From positions 1 to 54,924 of the forward strand of contig CAJTOH010000025.1 of the NCBI GenBank assembly GCA_910577685.1: a stretch of 54,924 nucleotides of DNA, given 5' to 3'. This document shows positions 16,603 to 25,817 of this stretch, in pieces; position 1 is the first letter of the stretch, and each line of letters opens with the position of its first letter. The position numbers and the translations under genes are program-made. The notes beneath the pieces are model-generated. The model had not been told where the DNA came from. It made no database searches and saw nothing but the letters and a program-made list of their open reading frames with translations. Source of the DNA: an uncultured Dorea sp. (GTDB taxonomy: Bacteria > Bacillota > Clostridia > Lachnospirales > Lachnospiraceae).

Positions 16603-17436
16603 TTATTCGTTCAACACGTATGCTTCTATAAATCTTGCCACACCGTCTTCATCATTCGTGCCTGCAATATAATCCGCTGCTTCTTTAAGCTCTTCCTTCG
16701 CATTCTCCATGGCAACCCCGATTCCCACTTCCTTTAACATCTGCAAATCGTTAGCGCCATCGCCAAATGCCATAATTTCTTCCCGGCTGATCCCCAATCT
16801 CCGGCCAAGCCTTACCAAGGCTCTTCCCTTATTGACCCCAGCCCCATTCACCTCAATATTCTTCCTCAAAGCGCCTGTAATCTCAATCCCCGGGACCTCC
16901 TTCAGTTCCTCAAGCGCCAAGCTTCGTTCTTCCATTGAAGCGAACAAGCCCTGTACCTTATCCAGCTCTCGGTTCTCTTCCTCAAACTTTTCCCACAAAT
17001 CCGGCACCGCAATCCGCGTTTTCATAATATACTCCATCACAGGCGGCTCTTCCAGATAACGCCCGATCTCCTTGAGTGCATCTTCCTGGGCATATCCTGT
17101 TCCGTCGAAATAAATCTCTCTTAAGGAATCATAATGTCCTAAAATTTCTAACACTTTTCGCGCCGTCTCCACCGGCACAAGGTCCTGAAACAAGGTCTCC
17201 CCCGACCGGATATCCACCACTCTTCCCCCGTTGGCCGTAACCGCATAACGAAAGCCTTGAAATTCTAACAGTTCCTCCGTAAGCCCGCTAAGAGGCCTTC
17301 CGGTAGCCGGCAGCACAGTAATCTCCTGCTCTGCAGCACGTTTCAGAACCGCTTTTGTATATGGAGTCATCTCTTTCTTAGTGGTAAGAAGCGTTCCATC
17401 TAAATCCATCCCTATCAGCTTAACCTTCCCCTTCAT
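16603..17436 (-). CDS. Cof-type HAD-IIB phosphatase
   Basis: The protein carries HAD motif I LIGMDLDGTLLTT near the start, motif II region VLPATGRPLSG, the C2 cap domain, a motif III lysine in GVNKGRALV, and motif IV AFGDGANDLQMLKEVGIGVA near the end. These enzymes dephosphorylate sugar phosphates, PLP or flavin phosphates; the substrate cannot be told. The ATG at 17436 is chosen over a GTG two codons upstream. It overlaps the end of the preceding gene by 17 nt, so the two are co-transcribed. Confidence 0.9.
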   Translation of the reverse strand: MKGKVKLIGMDLDGTLLTTKKEMTPYTKAVLKRAAEQEITVLPATGRPLSGLTEELLEFQGFRYAVTANGGRVVDIRSGETLFQDLVPVETARKVLEILGHYDSLREIYFDGTGYAQEDALKEIGRYLEEPPVMEYIMKTRIAVPDLWEKFEEENRELDKVQGLFASMEERSLALEELKEVPGIEITGALRKNIEVNGAGVNKGRALVRLGRRLGISREEIMAFGDGANDLQMLKEVGIGVAMENAKEELKEAADYIAGTNDEDGVARFIEAYVLNE

Positions 17437-17989
17437 ACACACTCAATTCCTTTCTGTCTTTTGAAAACAGCATCAGCCTCTTACTGATTTTATCCCTGTC
17501 CTTCGCCTGCTCAAACGACTGTTCCCCGTGTTCCACCATCTTGCCCACAGCCGTTTTCTGTGATGCCGGAGCAAACAATACGGTCTCCCGGGTCGGCGCC
17601 ATAATCACCAAATCATCCTCTAACTTATCCACGCAGACCTGCCAGATATGCTTAAAACATAAGGAACTGGCTTCATGCCACCCATCCGCCAGAATTGCAA
17701 AACCTCCGTACCAGGTATTTGCGATCACAAATTCCACATCCCTGACCAGATTCTCGCAGGATGCATAATACAGTTCCTCCACATTACAATCCGGCGGGAG
17801 CATATCATCCATTAACACCTCGAATACATCTTCATTCCGTTTAATAACAAATATAATCCTTAAGTCATTAATAAATGACACAATCGGAGCATCTTTTTCA
17901 GAAATATCCCTCAAATCCTCTCTCACCCACGGATAAATCAATGGCTTTATGTTCTCGAACCTGTATTTTTCTTCTTCGTATTTCTTCAT
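17420..17989 (-). CDS. Hypothetical protein, weakly DUF5688-like
   Basis: A soluble 189-residue protein with no signal peptide. The order of elements (KPLIYPWVREDLRDI at the start, a central MLPPDCNVEELYYASCENLV, then VDKLEDDLVIMAPTRETVLF) recalls DUF5688-type proteins of Lachnospiraceae, in which an N-terminal segment precedes a block that ends with a similar hydrophobic strand and a conserved late segment. The match is by eye and weak. It overlaps the HAD phosphatase gene by 17 nt. Function unknown. Confidence 0.6.
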   Translation of the reverse strand: MKKYEEEKYRFENIKPLIYPWVREDLRDISEKDAPIVSFINDLRIIFVIKRNEDVFEVLMDDMLPPDCNVEELYYASCENLVRDVEFVIANTWYGGFAILADGWHEASSLCFKHIWQVCVDKLEDDLVIMAPTRETVLFAPASQKTAVGKMVEHGEQSFEQAKDRDKISKRLMLFSKDRKELSVYEGEG

Positions 17990-18078
17990 ACTCTATCCCT
18001 TACGGCCTCCCATTTCTATTTTTTTTCATATTTTTATACATTTTACCAATATTTTTCTATATTCTATCATAACAAAGT

Positions 18079-18107
18079 TTGCTTTATAATGCAATTTGTT
18101 GTATAAT
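18079..18107 (+). promoter_or_regulatory. Promoter of SleB-like hydrolase gene
   Basis: TTGCTT at 18079-18084 and TATAAT at 18102-18107 with a 17-nt spacer, about 30 nt before the ribosome site AAGGAAAGG. Confidence 0.65.
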
Positions 18108-18143
18108 ATATTGAGCACATGCTACTAAGGAAAGGAAACGTAT

Positions 18144-19220
18144 ATGATAACCAAAGAAAAGAAACGTATATTACGGTCAATTTTGGCTTCTGCCATCTCT
18201 GCCGTAACAATAGCTTCTGTGACTGTTCCGGTTTATTCTGCCCCTTCCGCGAAGGAACTTGAGATAACTACTTCTGATTTGAAGAAGGACTTGAATGATC
18301 TGAACAGCCAGTTGTCATCTTTGAGTGCTGAATTAGACGACGCTTCGGCGCAGATCGAACAGCTTTCCGCCGAAGTTGAGAAGGCCAAACTTAATCTGGC
18401 CGCCGCTGAATTGAATGAGCAGGCTCAGTATAGCGCCATGAAGAACCGGATCAAGTTCATGTATGAGGGCGGGAGCCTTTCTCTGTTGGAGATCTTGTTT
18501 TCTTCTGACAGTATGGGGGATTTCCTGAACAAGGCTGAGTATGTAACGACCATAAGCGAATATGACAGGAATATGCTGGAAGAGCTTCAGGATGTCTGTG
18601 CCAGTGTAGAACAGAAACAAGACGAACTAAAGGTTAAGCAGGACGAACTTGCGGCATTGCAAGTAGATCTGAATACCAAGAAAGAAGCTCTTACTTCTAA
18701 GATTTCCTCTACTTCCAGCCAACTGGAAGATTACACGGCACAGTTAGAACGTGCCAAGGCAGCGGAAGAAGCTTTAAAGCTTGCCCAGAATAATTCGATT
18801 TCCGGTTCCATTGTCCCTCCGGGCAATAACGGACAGACGAATAACTCCTCCGGCACAACGACTTCTCCCCCTGTAGAGGCTAACGTCAGCGACGTCGCCC
18901 TGTTTGCCGCATTGCTTGAATGTGAGGCCAGCGGATACGATCCTATGCTTGCAGTTGCCACCGTGGTAATGAACCGTATTGCAAGCTCAAGTTATCCCAA
19001 TACATTGCGCGGCGTTATCTATCAATCCGGGCAGTTCGCACCTACCTGGAACGGAAGTCTGGAGAAGGCTTTGGCAAGAGGCCCTTCTGATACTTCTTAT
19101 TCCGTAGCGCAAGCCGCGCTTGCAGGAACAAGGCATGCTTCCGTAATCAACTGCTATCAGTTCCGTTCAGCCTGGACCGGCGTTTCTGGTATCAATATCG
19201 GAGGTAATATATTCTTTTAG
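18144..19220 (+). CDS. Secreted cell-wall hydrolase, coiled coil plus SleB/CwlJ domain
   Basis: A signal peptide covers residues 1-32 (ends VPVYSA). Residues about 38-210 form a long coiled coil like those of PcsB/CwlO-type proteins, including YEGGSLSLLEILFSSDSMGD. A Ser/Thr/Pro/Gly linker (residues 215-245) leads to a Hydrolase_2 (SleB/CwlJ) domain with the catalytic-glutamate region FAALLECEASGYDP, AVATVVMNRIAS and GQFAPTWNGS. It would cleave peptidoglycan outside the membrane. The coiled coil may hold the catalytic domain inactive or dock it to a partner, as known for PcsB-like proteins. It is monocistronic with its own promoter and terminator. Confidence 0.88.
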   Translation: MITKEKKRILRSILASAISAVTIASVTVPVYSAPSAKELEITTSDLKKDLNDLNSQLSSLSAELDDASAQIEQLSAEVEKAKLNLAAAELNEQAQYSAMKNRIKFMYEGGSLSLLEILFSSDSMGDFLNKAEYVTTISEYDRNMLEELQDVCASVEQKQDELKVKQDELAALQVDLNTKKEALTSKISSTSSQLEDYTAQLERAKAAEEALKLAQNNSISGSIVPPGNNGQTNNSSGTTTSPPVEANVSDVALFAALLECEASGYDPMLAVATVVMNRIASSSYPNTLRGVIYQSGQFAPTWNGSLEKALARGPSDTSYSVAQAALAGTRHASVINCYQFRSAWTGVSGINIGGNIFF

Positions 19221-19225
19221 ATAAC

Positions 19226-19272
19226 TACAGCACCCTCTTCGGGCAGGCCGCCCTGCGAGGATGCTGTATTTT
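19226..19272 (+). terminator. Terminator of SleB-like gene
   Basis: TACAGCACCCTC at 19226-19237 pairs with GAGGATGCTGTA at 19257-19268 with one mismatch, followed by TTTTA. Inner GGGC/GCCC pairs add stability. It lies right after the stop codon. Confidence 0.8.
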
Positions 19273-19318
19273 ATGTCATCTATTCTTTAACCTGTTCCCT
19301 AAAATCCTGACTCACCTC

Positions 19319-21049
19319 TCAGGCACGCTCATGCTCCGTATGCAGCAGCATATGCGCCTTGTGGGACATCGGCTTTTCAAAGTATTCCTCGTACATAGCA
19401 AGGATATCCTGATTCTCATGAGAGAACCGAACCGGTGAATCCTCATCCAGATCATAGAGCTTTTGCCCGCGGTCAAATGCTAACTCCTTGCCGTCGTGGA
19501 TTGGCTGGCCGCCTCCTCCGACGCATCCGCCCGGACACGCCATGACTTCCACAAAGTCATAATGCACCTCTCCCCGCTCCATCTTATCGATCAAAGCCCT
19601 CGTGTTTCCAAGACCGCTGACAACCGCCGTCCTGACTTTCACCTCGTCAATAGAAAATTCTGCCTCCATAACACCGTCGTTTGCCTGGAATTCAGGACTT
19701 CTGACTGCCTTGAAGGCATCCGCAGGCGGATTCTCCTTCTTAAGCAGATAGTATGCGGAACGAAGCGCCGCTTCCATAACGCCTCCGGTCACACCGAAGA
19801 TTACGCCTGCTCCGGAACCCTGCTGCATCGGACGGTCGCTCTCACGGTCTTCCAACGTATCCGGGCTGATGTGCGCAGAACGGATCATCTTGACAAGCTC
19901 TCTCGTCGTGATTACCGCGTCGATATCATGACCTGCATATTCGCCGTGGAACAGCTCCATCTCACGCTCTCCCTTCTTGGCCACGCAGGGCATTACGGAT
20001 ACTGTAAAGATCTGCTCCGGCGATACCCCGATCTTATCGGCAAAGTAAGTCTTCATAGCCGCCCCGAACATCTGCTGAGGAGACTTCGCCGTCGACAACT
20101 GTTTTATCAGATGCGGGAACTGGGACTTGATGAAGCGTATCCACCCCGGACAGCATGACGTGAACATCGGACGCTCCTTTAGCTCTCCTGCGGTAAAACG
20201 TTTCAAGAATTCCGTCCCCTCTTCCATGATCGTAAGATCCGCGGAAAAGGTGGTGTCAAACACGTAATCTGCTCCCATACGTTTGCATGCATCCAGAATC
20301 TTTCCTACCGTAGCCTCTTTTGGCTCCATGCCCAGCTCTTCGCCCCAAGCCGCACGTACTGCAGGCGCAACCTGCACAACCACGGTCTTATTCCGGTCTG
20401 CAATCGCATTCCATACCTTCTCCGTATCATCACGCTCCCTGAGCGCGCCGACCGGACAGTGGGTGATACACTGGCCGCACAATGCACAGTCTGCCTCCTG
20501 GATTCTCCTATGTCCGGATACATTCACAGTGGTACGGGAACCTGTACCTTCCACGTCCCACACTCCAAGTCCCTGAATCTTCTCACAGACCTGAACGCAC
20601 CGCATGCATTTGATACACTTGGAAGAATCGCGTATAAGCGGGAATGACAGATCCCAGGGCTGTTTCTCCAGTACCTTCTTATACGGGTTATCCAGAATAT
20701 TCAAATCGTTAGCCACAGCCTGCAGGCTGCAGTTGCCGCTTCTTGCGCAGCTTACGCACTGGCAGTCATGCTGGGATAAGATCAATTCTACATTCGTCCT
20801 CCTATGCCGGCGCACCTTAGGGCTGTTGGTGTAGATCACCATGCCCTCCTCCGCCACATTGTTGCAGGAGGTAATCAGTTTCTCCTTGCCTTCTAATTCC
20901 ACGACGCATACACGGCATGCGGCAATCTCGTTAATCCCTTTCAGATAACATAACTTGGGGATCGGAATCCCATTCTGAGCGGCAGCCTCCATAATGGTAG
21001 TATTTTCTTTTACGGATATCTGCTTTCCATCAATTATAAGATTTACCAT
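19319..21049 (-). CDS. hydA: [FeFe] hydrogenase catalytic subunit
   Basis: The 576-residue enzyme has, in order, a [2Fe-2S] ferredoxin domain (C34, C45, C48, C62), a His-Cys [4Fe-4S] site HDCQCVSCARSGNC near residue 93-106, two [4Fe-4S] clusters CIKCMRCVQVC and CALCGQCITHCPVG, then the H-cluster domain. All three H-cluster motifs are intact: TSCCPGWIRF, MPCVAKKGERE and EVMACPGGCVGGGGQP, followed by a short small-subunit tail. It interconverts protons and H2. The gene overlaps its upstream partner by 7 nt, so a cytosolic complex with that flavoprotein is expected. Maturases HydEFG are not in the window. Confidence 0.95.
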   Translation of the reverse strand: MVNLIIDGKQISVKENTTIMEAAAQNGIPIPKLCYLKGINEIAACRVCVVELEGKEKLITSCNNVAEEGMVIYTNSPKVRRHRRTNVELILSQHDCQCVSCARSGNCSLQAVANDLNILDNPYKKVLEKQPWDLSFPLIRDSSKCIKCMRCVQVCEKIQGLGVWDVEGTGSRTTVNVSGHRRIQEADCALCGQCITHCPVGALRERDDTEKVWNAIADRNKTVVVQVAPAVRAAWGEELGMEPKEATVGKILDACKRMGADYVFDTTFSADLTIMEEGTEFLKRFTAGELKERPMFTSCCPGWIRFIKSQFPHLIKQLSTAKSPQQMFGAAMKTYFADKIGVSPEQIFTVSVMPCVAKKGEREMELFHGEYAGHDIDAVITTRELVKMIRSAHISPDTLEDRESDRPMQQGSGAGVIFGVTGGVMEAALRSAYYLLKKENPPADAFKAVRSPEFQANDGVMEAEFSIDEVKVRTAVVSGLGNTRALIDKMERGEVHYDFVEVMACPGGCVGGGGQPIHDGKELAFDRGQKLYDLDEDSPVRFSHENQDILAMYEEYFEKPMSHKAHMLLHTEHERA

Positions 21050-22875
21050 AATTTCTCTCTGCCTCCTTTAAATATTCCGTAGCCGAAATGGTCGCAGCGC
21101 AGACACCTGCCGGCTTCCTGCTTCGCTTCCTTCTCGGTCATGCAGTTCTCCACGCCGTTAAAATCACAGACTCTCTCGCATGCCTCGCGTTCCGTCAGAT
21201 TCACCCTTCCGCAAGGCGTACGGTCTGAAAGGCGCGCCTCCGGGATCTCCACGTCGCAGGAAATCTCATGACGATACCCCAGATACTCGTCAATATTCGC
21301 CGCTACCACCTTCGCCGCCGCGATGGCCTTAATAACGGAAGCCGGACCGCTGGCGCAGTCTCCCCCAGCAAATACGCCGGGCATATTCTCGAATGTCCCC
21401 GTACTCTTGGTGAGAATCTTTCCCCTCTCAACCGGGATTCCTGCCTCTTCAAAATGGCGGGTCTCAATATTCTGCCCGATCGCCACGATCAAAATATCAC
21501 ATGGTATGTAAATATCATCTTCGCCGGTAGGCTTGATGCTTGCCCTGCCGTCGCGGATTGCGCTGACCATCTGCGGTTTTACGTAAATTCCTTCTATCTG
21601 CTTCTTATCGTTGACCTTAAGGGCAGAGGGAGCTTTCAGCGTCTGGAGTTCAATTCCTTCTGCAACCGCCCCTTCGATCTCTCCCGGAAGCGCAGTCATA
21701 TCCGCTACCCTTCTCCTGTAAACAATACTTACCTTCTTCGCTCCAAGGCGCTTTGCGGTACGTACCGCGTCCATGGAAACATTGCCGCCGCCGATAACCG
21801 CAACCTCCTTGCCGGTCAGATCCATGATCTCGTTTCTTCCTACGTTTCTTAAGAACTGTACGGCAGATAATACGCCGTCCGCATCCTCTCCCTCGAGTCC
21901 CAGCTTCTTATCGGTACTTGCGCCGATCGTAATCAGTACCGCATCATATTGATTCCGAAGATCCTGAATCGTAATATCCTGCCCGATCTTTAAGCCGTAC
22001 TTCACCTCAACTCCCGTCTTCAAAATACTGTTGACGTCTTCTTCCAGCCTCTCCTTCGGCAGACGGTAATTCGGAATACCATAACGCAGCATTCCGCCCA
22101 GCTTCGGAAGCATCTCATAAACGGTGGCCTGATGCCCCATCAACTGGAGATAATACGCCGCGCTCAATCCTCCCGGACCACCTCCAAGCACCGCGATCTT
22201 CTTTCCGGTTGACGGCGCGCATGCCGGCGGATCCACCTCTCCCGCAAAATCAGCCGCCACGCGCTTAAGGCCGCGGATATTAATTGCATCGTCCACCATG
22301 TTCCGCCTGCACCGCGCCTCGCAAGGATGCTCGCAGATAAAACCGCAGGTAGTCGGAAATGGATTGTCCTTCCGGATCAGACGGATTGCATCCGCATATC
22401 TTCCCTCTCTTACAAGCGCAACATACCCCGGAATATCTACGTGCGCCGGACATAAGGATACGCACGGAACCGGCTGGCTGTACGTACAGGTACAACGTCC
22501 GTTCCTGATATGCTCCTCATAATCGTCGCGGTATCCGATCAGACCTTTATAGACCATGTTCGCAGCTTCGTAACCAATCGCACAGTCCGCCGACTCCATG
22601 ATCGAAAGCGCTGTCTGTTCCATAATATCTAACGTCTCCATCGCCGCTTTCCCGTCAAGCACATCCTTGATGAGATAGCTTAACTGCCCCAGACCGATGC
22701 GGCAGGGAACACACTTTCCGCAAGTCTGCGCATGGCACAATTCCAGAAACGCACGGGACATCTCTACCGGACAGAGTCCCGGCGGGCTGGACTCAATTCT
22801 CCGCTCCAAATCCTTGTATAGTTCTTCCATAACTATTCTGGCTCTTTTGGGCGAGTCAATCTCTAGTCTGCTCAT
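21043..22875 (-). CDS. NuoF-tail/GltD-type NAD(P)H flavoprotein, hydrogenase partner
   Basis: Residues 1 to about 130 match the C-terminal [4Fe-4S] end of NuoF (CHAQTCGKCVPCRIGLGQL), without the FMN/NADH-binding domain. The rest is a GltD-like module: N-terminal clusters CTYSQPVPCVSLCPAHVD and CGFICEHPCEARCRR, FAD motif GGGPGGLSAAYYL, NAD(P) motif IGGGNVSMDAVRTAKRLG with SIVYRR, and FAGGDCASGPASV. A final CRCDHFGYG-like cysteine pair (RCLRCDHF) ends the protein. It likely passes electrons between NAD(P)H and HydA. Whether the complex bifurcates with ferredoxin is open. Overlap with hydA supports a fixed partnership. Confidence 0.88.
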   Translation of the reverse strand: MSRLEIDSPKRARIVMEELYKDLERRIESSPPGLCPVEMSRAFLELCHAQTCGKCVPCRIGLGQLSYLIKDVLDGKAAMETLDIMEQTALSIMESADCAIGYEAANMVYKGLIGYRDDYEEHIRNGRCTCTYSQPVPCVSLCPAHVDIPGYVALVREGRYADAIRLIRKDNPFPTTCGFICEHPCEARCRRNMVDDAINIRGLKRVAADFAGEVDPPACAPSTGKKIAVLGGGPGGLSAAYYLQLMGHQATVYEMLPKLGGMLRYGIPNYRLPKERLEEDVNSILKTGVEVKYGLKIGQDITIQDLRNQYDAVLITIGASTDKKLGLEGEDADGVLSAVQFLRNVGRNEIMDLTGKEVAVIGGGNVSMDAVRTAKRLGAKKVSIVYRRRVADMTALPGEIEGAVAEGIELQTLKAPSALKVNDKKQIEGIYVKPQMVSAIRDGRASIKPTGEDDIYIPCDILIVAIGQNIETRHFEEAGIPVERGKILTKSTGTFENMPGVFAGGDCASGPASVIKAIAAAKVVAANIDEYLGYRHEISCDVEIPEARLSDRTPCGRVNLTEREACERVCDFNGVENCMTEKEAKQEAGRCLRCDHFGYGIFKGGREKLW

Positions 22876-22926
22876 GACTAAACCTCTCTTTTCTTACTTA
22901 TTTCTACATTTTTTGCAGTTATAAGC

Positions 22927-22954
22927 ATTATATCACCTTTGGGAATGATTGTAA
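22927..22954 (-). promoter_or_regulatory. Promoter of hydrogenase operon
   Basis: On the minus strand TATAAT lies at 22927-22932 with a weaker -35 like TTACAA 16-17 nt upstream. It is about 50 nt from the start codon. Confidence 0.5.
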
Positions 22955-23025
22955 GCAGATTAGGCATAAGTAGATTATTTAACGGCAACGACATAAATTT
23001 AACAGATCCTGCAACCCCCGGAAAT

Positions 23026-23097
23026 AAAAAACTGCCGTGGATACCATATTTCTACAACGCATATCTGCATATCGTAGAAAATGACATCCCCGACAGT
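23026..23097 (-). terminator. Strong terminator of ribosomal superoperon
   Basis: Downstream of rplQ the transcript forms a long hairpin: CTGTCG with CGGCAG, GGAT with ATCC, CAT with ATG, and TTTCTAC with GTAGAAA around an inner loop, followed by TTTTTT (23026-23031). It is the end of the rpsJ to rplQ unit. Confidence 0.85.
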
Positions 23098-23126
23098 CTG
23101 TCTCTTTACGCTATATACACTAAGAA

Positions 23127-23663
23127 CTATACAAGCTCAATCAAAACTTCCATTGCAGCGTCGCCTTTACGCTGTCCGATCTTAACGATTCTTGTATATC
23201 CGCCGTGGCGGTTCTCATACTTCGGAGCGATCTCATCAAAGAGTTTTGCCACAAGATCCACCTGCTTGGTGTTTCTCTTTCTTCCGGCCGCTTTCTCCGG
23301 TACGTCTTTTACAGGATACAGAACCTTAAGCATCTGACGGCGTGCGTGCAGTCTGCTCGGCTTATCCTTCTTAATCTTCTTGTCAACCTCGTCGTATACC
23401 GTAACCTTCTTGCCGTCCACAACTTCTTTGACTCTCTTTCCGTCCTTGTCCTTGCGGGCAACCTTAGCCTTAACGGTAACTTCCTCGAAGTTATCTCTCT
23501 CACGTACTGCCATTGCAATCAGCCCTTCCGCAATCTTACGGATCTCTTTTGCCTTTGCTTCGGTAGTAACAATCCTACCATGGTTAATCAAAGCCGTTAC
23601 CTGATTTCTCAGCAACGCTTTTCTCTGGCTGGACGTTCTGCCCAGCTTTCTATACTTAGCCAT
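23127..23663 (-). CDS. rplQ: Ribosomal protein L17, with insertions
   Basis: The product begins MAKYRKLGRTSSQRKALLRN and ends DAAMEVLIELV, both standard L17. At 178 residues it is about 50-60 longer than typical L17 because of a charged insert after MAVRERDNFEEV (KDKDGKRVKEVVDGKK region) and a second one before KQVDLVAKLF. It is a 50S protein near the exit tunnel. I chose the ATG at 23663, with TAGAAAGATGG context, over an upstream in-frame ATG at 23684 that lies outside the conserved start. Last gene of the superoperon. Confidence 0.95.
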   Translation of the reverse strand: MAKYRKLGRTSSQRKALLRNQVTALINHGRIVTTEAKAKEIRKIAEGLIAMAVRERDNFEEVTVKAKVARKDKDGKRVKEVVDGKKVTVYDEVDKKIKKDKPSRLHARRQMLKVLYPVKDVPEKAAGRKRNTKQVDLVAKLFDEIAPKYENRHGGYTRIVKIGQRKGDAAMEVLIELV

Positions 23664-23775
23664 CTTTCTATTCCTCCATTTCACAGGTATCTCAAAATAC
23701 CCTACACTTGGTTATGCTTCTTCGGGCTTACTAGCCAAATGCTTCCACCGCGCTCTTCGGACTTACCGGTGAAAA

Positions 23776-24744
23776 TTATTCTTCGCCTCTGCTCAACCCT
23801 AATCCCAGCTCGTCTAATTTCGCCAATACTTCCTCTAAAGACTTCCGTCCCAGATTCCGCACCTTCATCATATCTTCCGGCGTCCTGTTCGTCAGCTCTT
23901 CCACCGTATTGATGCCCGCTCTCTTCAAGCAGTTAAAGGAACGAACGGACAATTCTAATTCATCGATACTCATCTCAAGGACTTTCTCTTTCTCATCGTC
24001 CTCTTTCTCAATCATAACTTCCGCAGCCTGAGCCACCTCGGAGAGATCGATAAAGAGTTTCAGATGCTCGCTCAATACCTTTGCCGCAAGGCTGACCGCT
24101 TCGTCCGGAAGCAGCGTACCGTTGGTATATACATCTAACGTCAATTTGTCAAAATCTGTAATCTGTCCGACACGCGTGTTCTCAACAGTAAGATTCACAC
24201 GCTCAACCGGGGTATAAATCGAATCAATCGGAATTACTGCGATCGGCAATTCGTCGTTCTTATTCTTGTCAGAACTTACATATCCCCTGCCCCTTGTAAT
24301 GGTCAGTTCCATATATAACTTGCTGTCTGCCCCGCCGTTTAATGTTGCGATAACCGTCTCCGGATTCATGATCTCGATATCCTGATCCACCTGAATATCC
24401 GCCGCAGTGACAACGCCTTCTCCTTCAAACTCGATATAGGCTGTCTTTGGTTCATCTGTCTCTGACGTATTCTTGATGGCCAGAGATTTCAAGTTCATGA
24501 TAATCTCCGTAACATCTTCCTTAACACCCGGAATAGAACTAAACTCGTGAAGTACGCCGTCAATCTTCACCTGGCTGATCGCAGCGCCAGGCAGGGATGA
24601 AAGCATGATTCTTCTCAGAGAATTCCCTAATGTCGTACCGTATCCTCTCTCAAGAGGCTCTACAACGAATTTTCCATATTTCTTATCTTCTGAAATCTCA
24701 GTTATCTCAATATTGGGTTTATTAAAATCAAACACTAAGTCCAC
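23776..24744 (-). CDS. rpoA: RNA polymerase subunit alpha
   Basis: The 322-residue protein has the N-terminal dimerisation domain (RGYGTTLGNSLRRIMLSSLP) and the C-terminal domain with LELSVRSFNCLKRAGINTVE and EDMMKVRNLGRKSLEE, which contacts UP elements and activators. It initiates assembly of RNA polymerase. The gene follows rpsD by 21 nt and precedes rplQ, the usual alpha operon order. Confidence 0.98.
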   Translation of the reverse strand: MDLVFDFNKPNIEITEISEDKKYGKFVVEPLERGYGTTLGNSLRRIMLSSLPGAAISQVKIDGVLHEFSSIPGVKEDVTEIIMNLKSLAIKNTSETDEPKTAYIEFEGEGVVTAADIQVDQDIEIMNPETVIATLNGGADSKLYMELTITRGRGYVSSDKNKNDELPIAVIPIDSIYTPVERVNLTVENTRVGQITDFDKLTLDVYTNGTLLPDEAVSLAAKVLSEHLKLFIDLSEVAQAAEVMIEKEDDEKEKVLEMSIDELELSVRSFNCLKRAGINTVEELTNRTPEDMMKVRNLGRKSLEEVLAKLDELGLGLSRGEE

Positions 24745-24765
24745 CTCCTGTGGTGTTACGGGTTA

Positions 24766-25359
24766 TTATTTAGAATACAGCTCGACAATCAACATCTCGT
24801 CTACAGGAACGTCGATCGCATCGCGTCTCGGAAGCTCCTTCACGGTTCCCTTAAGATTCTCAAGGTCAGCGTCCAGCCATTCCGGAACAAGGCGTCCTCC
24901 TGTAGTCTCTACAATCTCCTTATATCTAGGAGAGCTTTTGTGCTTTTCTTTGATCTCAATCACATCTCCGGCCTTAATTAAGTAAGATGGAATATTGATC
25001 TGCTTTCCGTTCACAAGGATATGCTTGTGGTCTACGATCTGCCTTGCTTCGCGTCTCGTCCTTGCAAGCCCTAAACGGAATACCACGTTATCCAATCTTG
25101 ACTCGAGCAGTCTCATCAGGTTCTCACCGGTCATACCGCTCATGCGCTGAGCCTTCTCAAAATAGTTTCTGAACGGCTTCTCTAATACGCCATAGATGAA
25201 TTTCGCTTTCTGTTTCTCACGTAACTGAAGGCCGTACTCGCTCATTTTTCTATTGGTTCTTTTTAACTGTCTGTTAGACTTCTTGTCAATTCCCAAATAA
25301 ACCGGATCCATGCCAAGAGATCTGCATCTCTTAAGAACCGGGACTCTATTCACTGCCAT
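24766..25359 (-). CDS. rpsD: Ribosomal protein S4
   Basis: A 197-residue S4 of the zinc-free type: MAVNRVPVLKRCRSLGMDPV start, and the S4 RNA-binding motif MRLLESRLDNVVFRLGLART near residue 85-105. It is a primary 16S rRNA binder in 30S assembly and in other bacteria a translational repressor of the alpha operon. It lies between rpsK (18 nt) and rpoA. Confidence 0.97.
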   Translation of the reverse strand: MAVNRVPVLKRCRSLGMDPVYLGIDKKSNRQLKRTNRKMSEYGLQLREKQKAKFIYGVLEKPFRNYFEKAQRMSGMTGENLMRLLESRLDNVVFRLGLARTRREARQIVDHKHILVNGKQINIPSYLIKAGDVIEIKEKHKSSPRYKEIVETTGGRLVPEWLDADLENLKGTVKELPRRDAIDVPVDEMLIVELYSK

Positions 25360-25377
25360 ATTATTTTTCCTCCTAAA

Positions 25378-25773
25378 TCAGACTCTTCTACGCTTCGGCG
25401 GACGGCATCCGTTGTGTGGTACCGGAGTAACATCCTTAATGCTTGTTACATCAATTCCGCATGCCTGAAGGGCACGGATAGCTGCCTCTCTACCTGAACC
25501 TGGTCCCTTTACCATAACGTCAACAGACTTCAGACCATGTACCAATGCCGCCTTAGCCGCTGTCTCAGCCGCCATCTGTGCTGCATAAGGGGTAGATTTC
25601 CTTGAACCTCTAAATCCCAGACCGCCTGCACTTGCCCATGAAAGTGCGTTACCCTGTGCATCCGTCAACGTAACGATTGTGTTATTGAAAGATGACTGGA
25701 TGTGTGCTTGTCCGCGTTCAACGTTTTTCTTGACACGTTTTTTTGTCACTTTCTTTGTAACTTTCTTTGCCAT
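25378..25773 (-). CDS. rpsK: Ribosomal protein S11
   Basis: The 131-residue sequence contains the S11 core ERGQAHIQSSFNNTIVTLTD and the signature KSVDVMVKGPGSGREAAIRA with the conserved end NGCRPPKRRRV. It sits in the 30S platform at the mRNA exit. The N-terminus is lysine-rich, as usual. About 118 nt separate it from rpsM, a gap filled with hairpins. Confidence 0.98.
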   Translation of the reverse strand: MAKKVTKKVTKKRVKKNVERGQAHIQSSFNNTIVTLTDAQGNALSWASAGGLGFRGSRKSTPYAAQMAAETAAKAALVHGLKSVDVMVKGPGSGREAAIRALQACGIDVTSIKDVTPVPHNGCRPPKRRRV

Positions 25774-25817
25774 AATAAAACTAACCTACTCTTTCCTTTT
25801 TTATTTTTGTGAATGAA

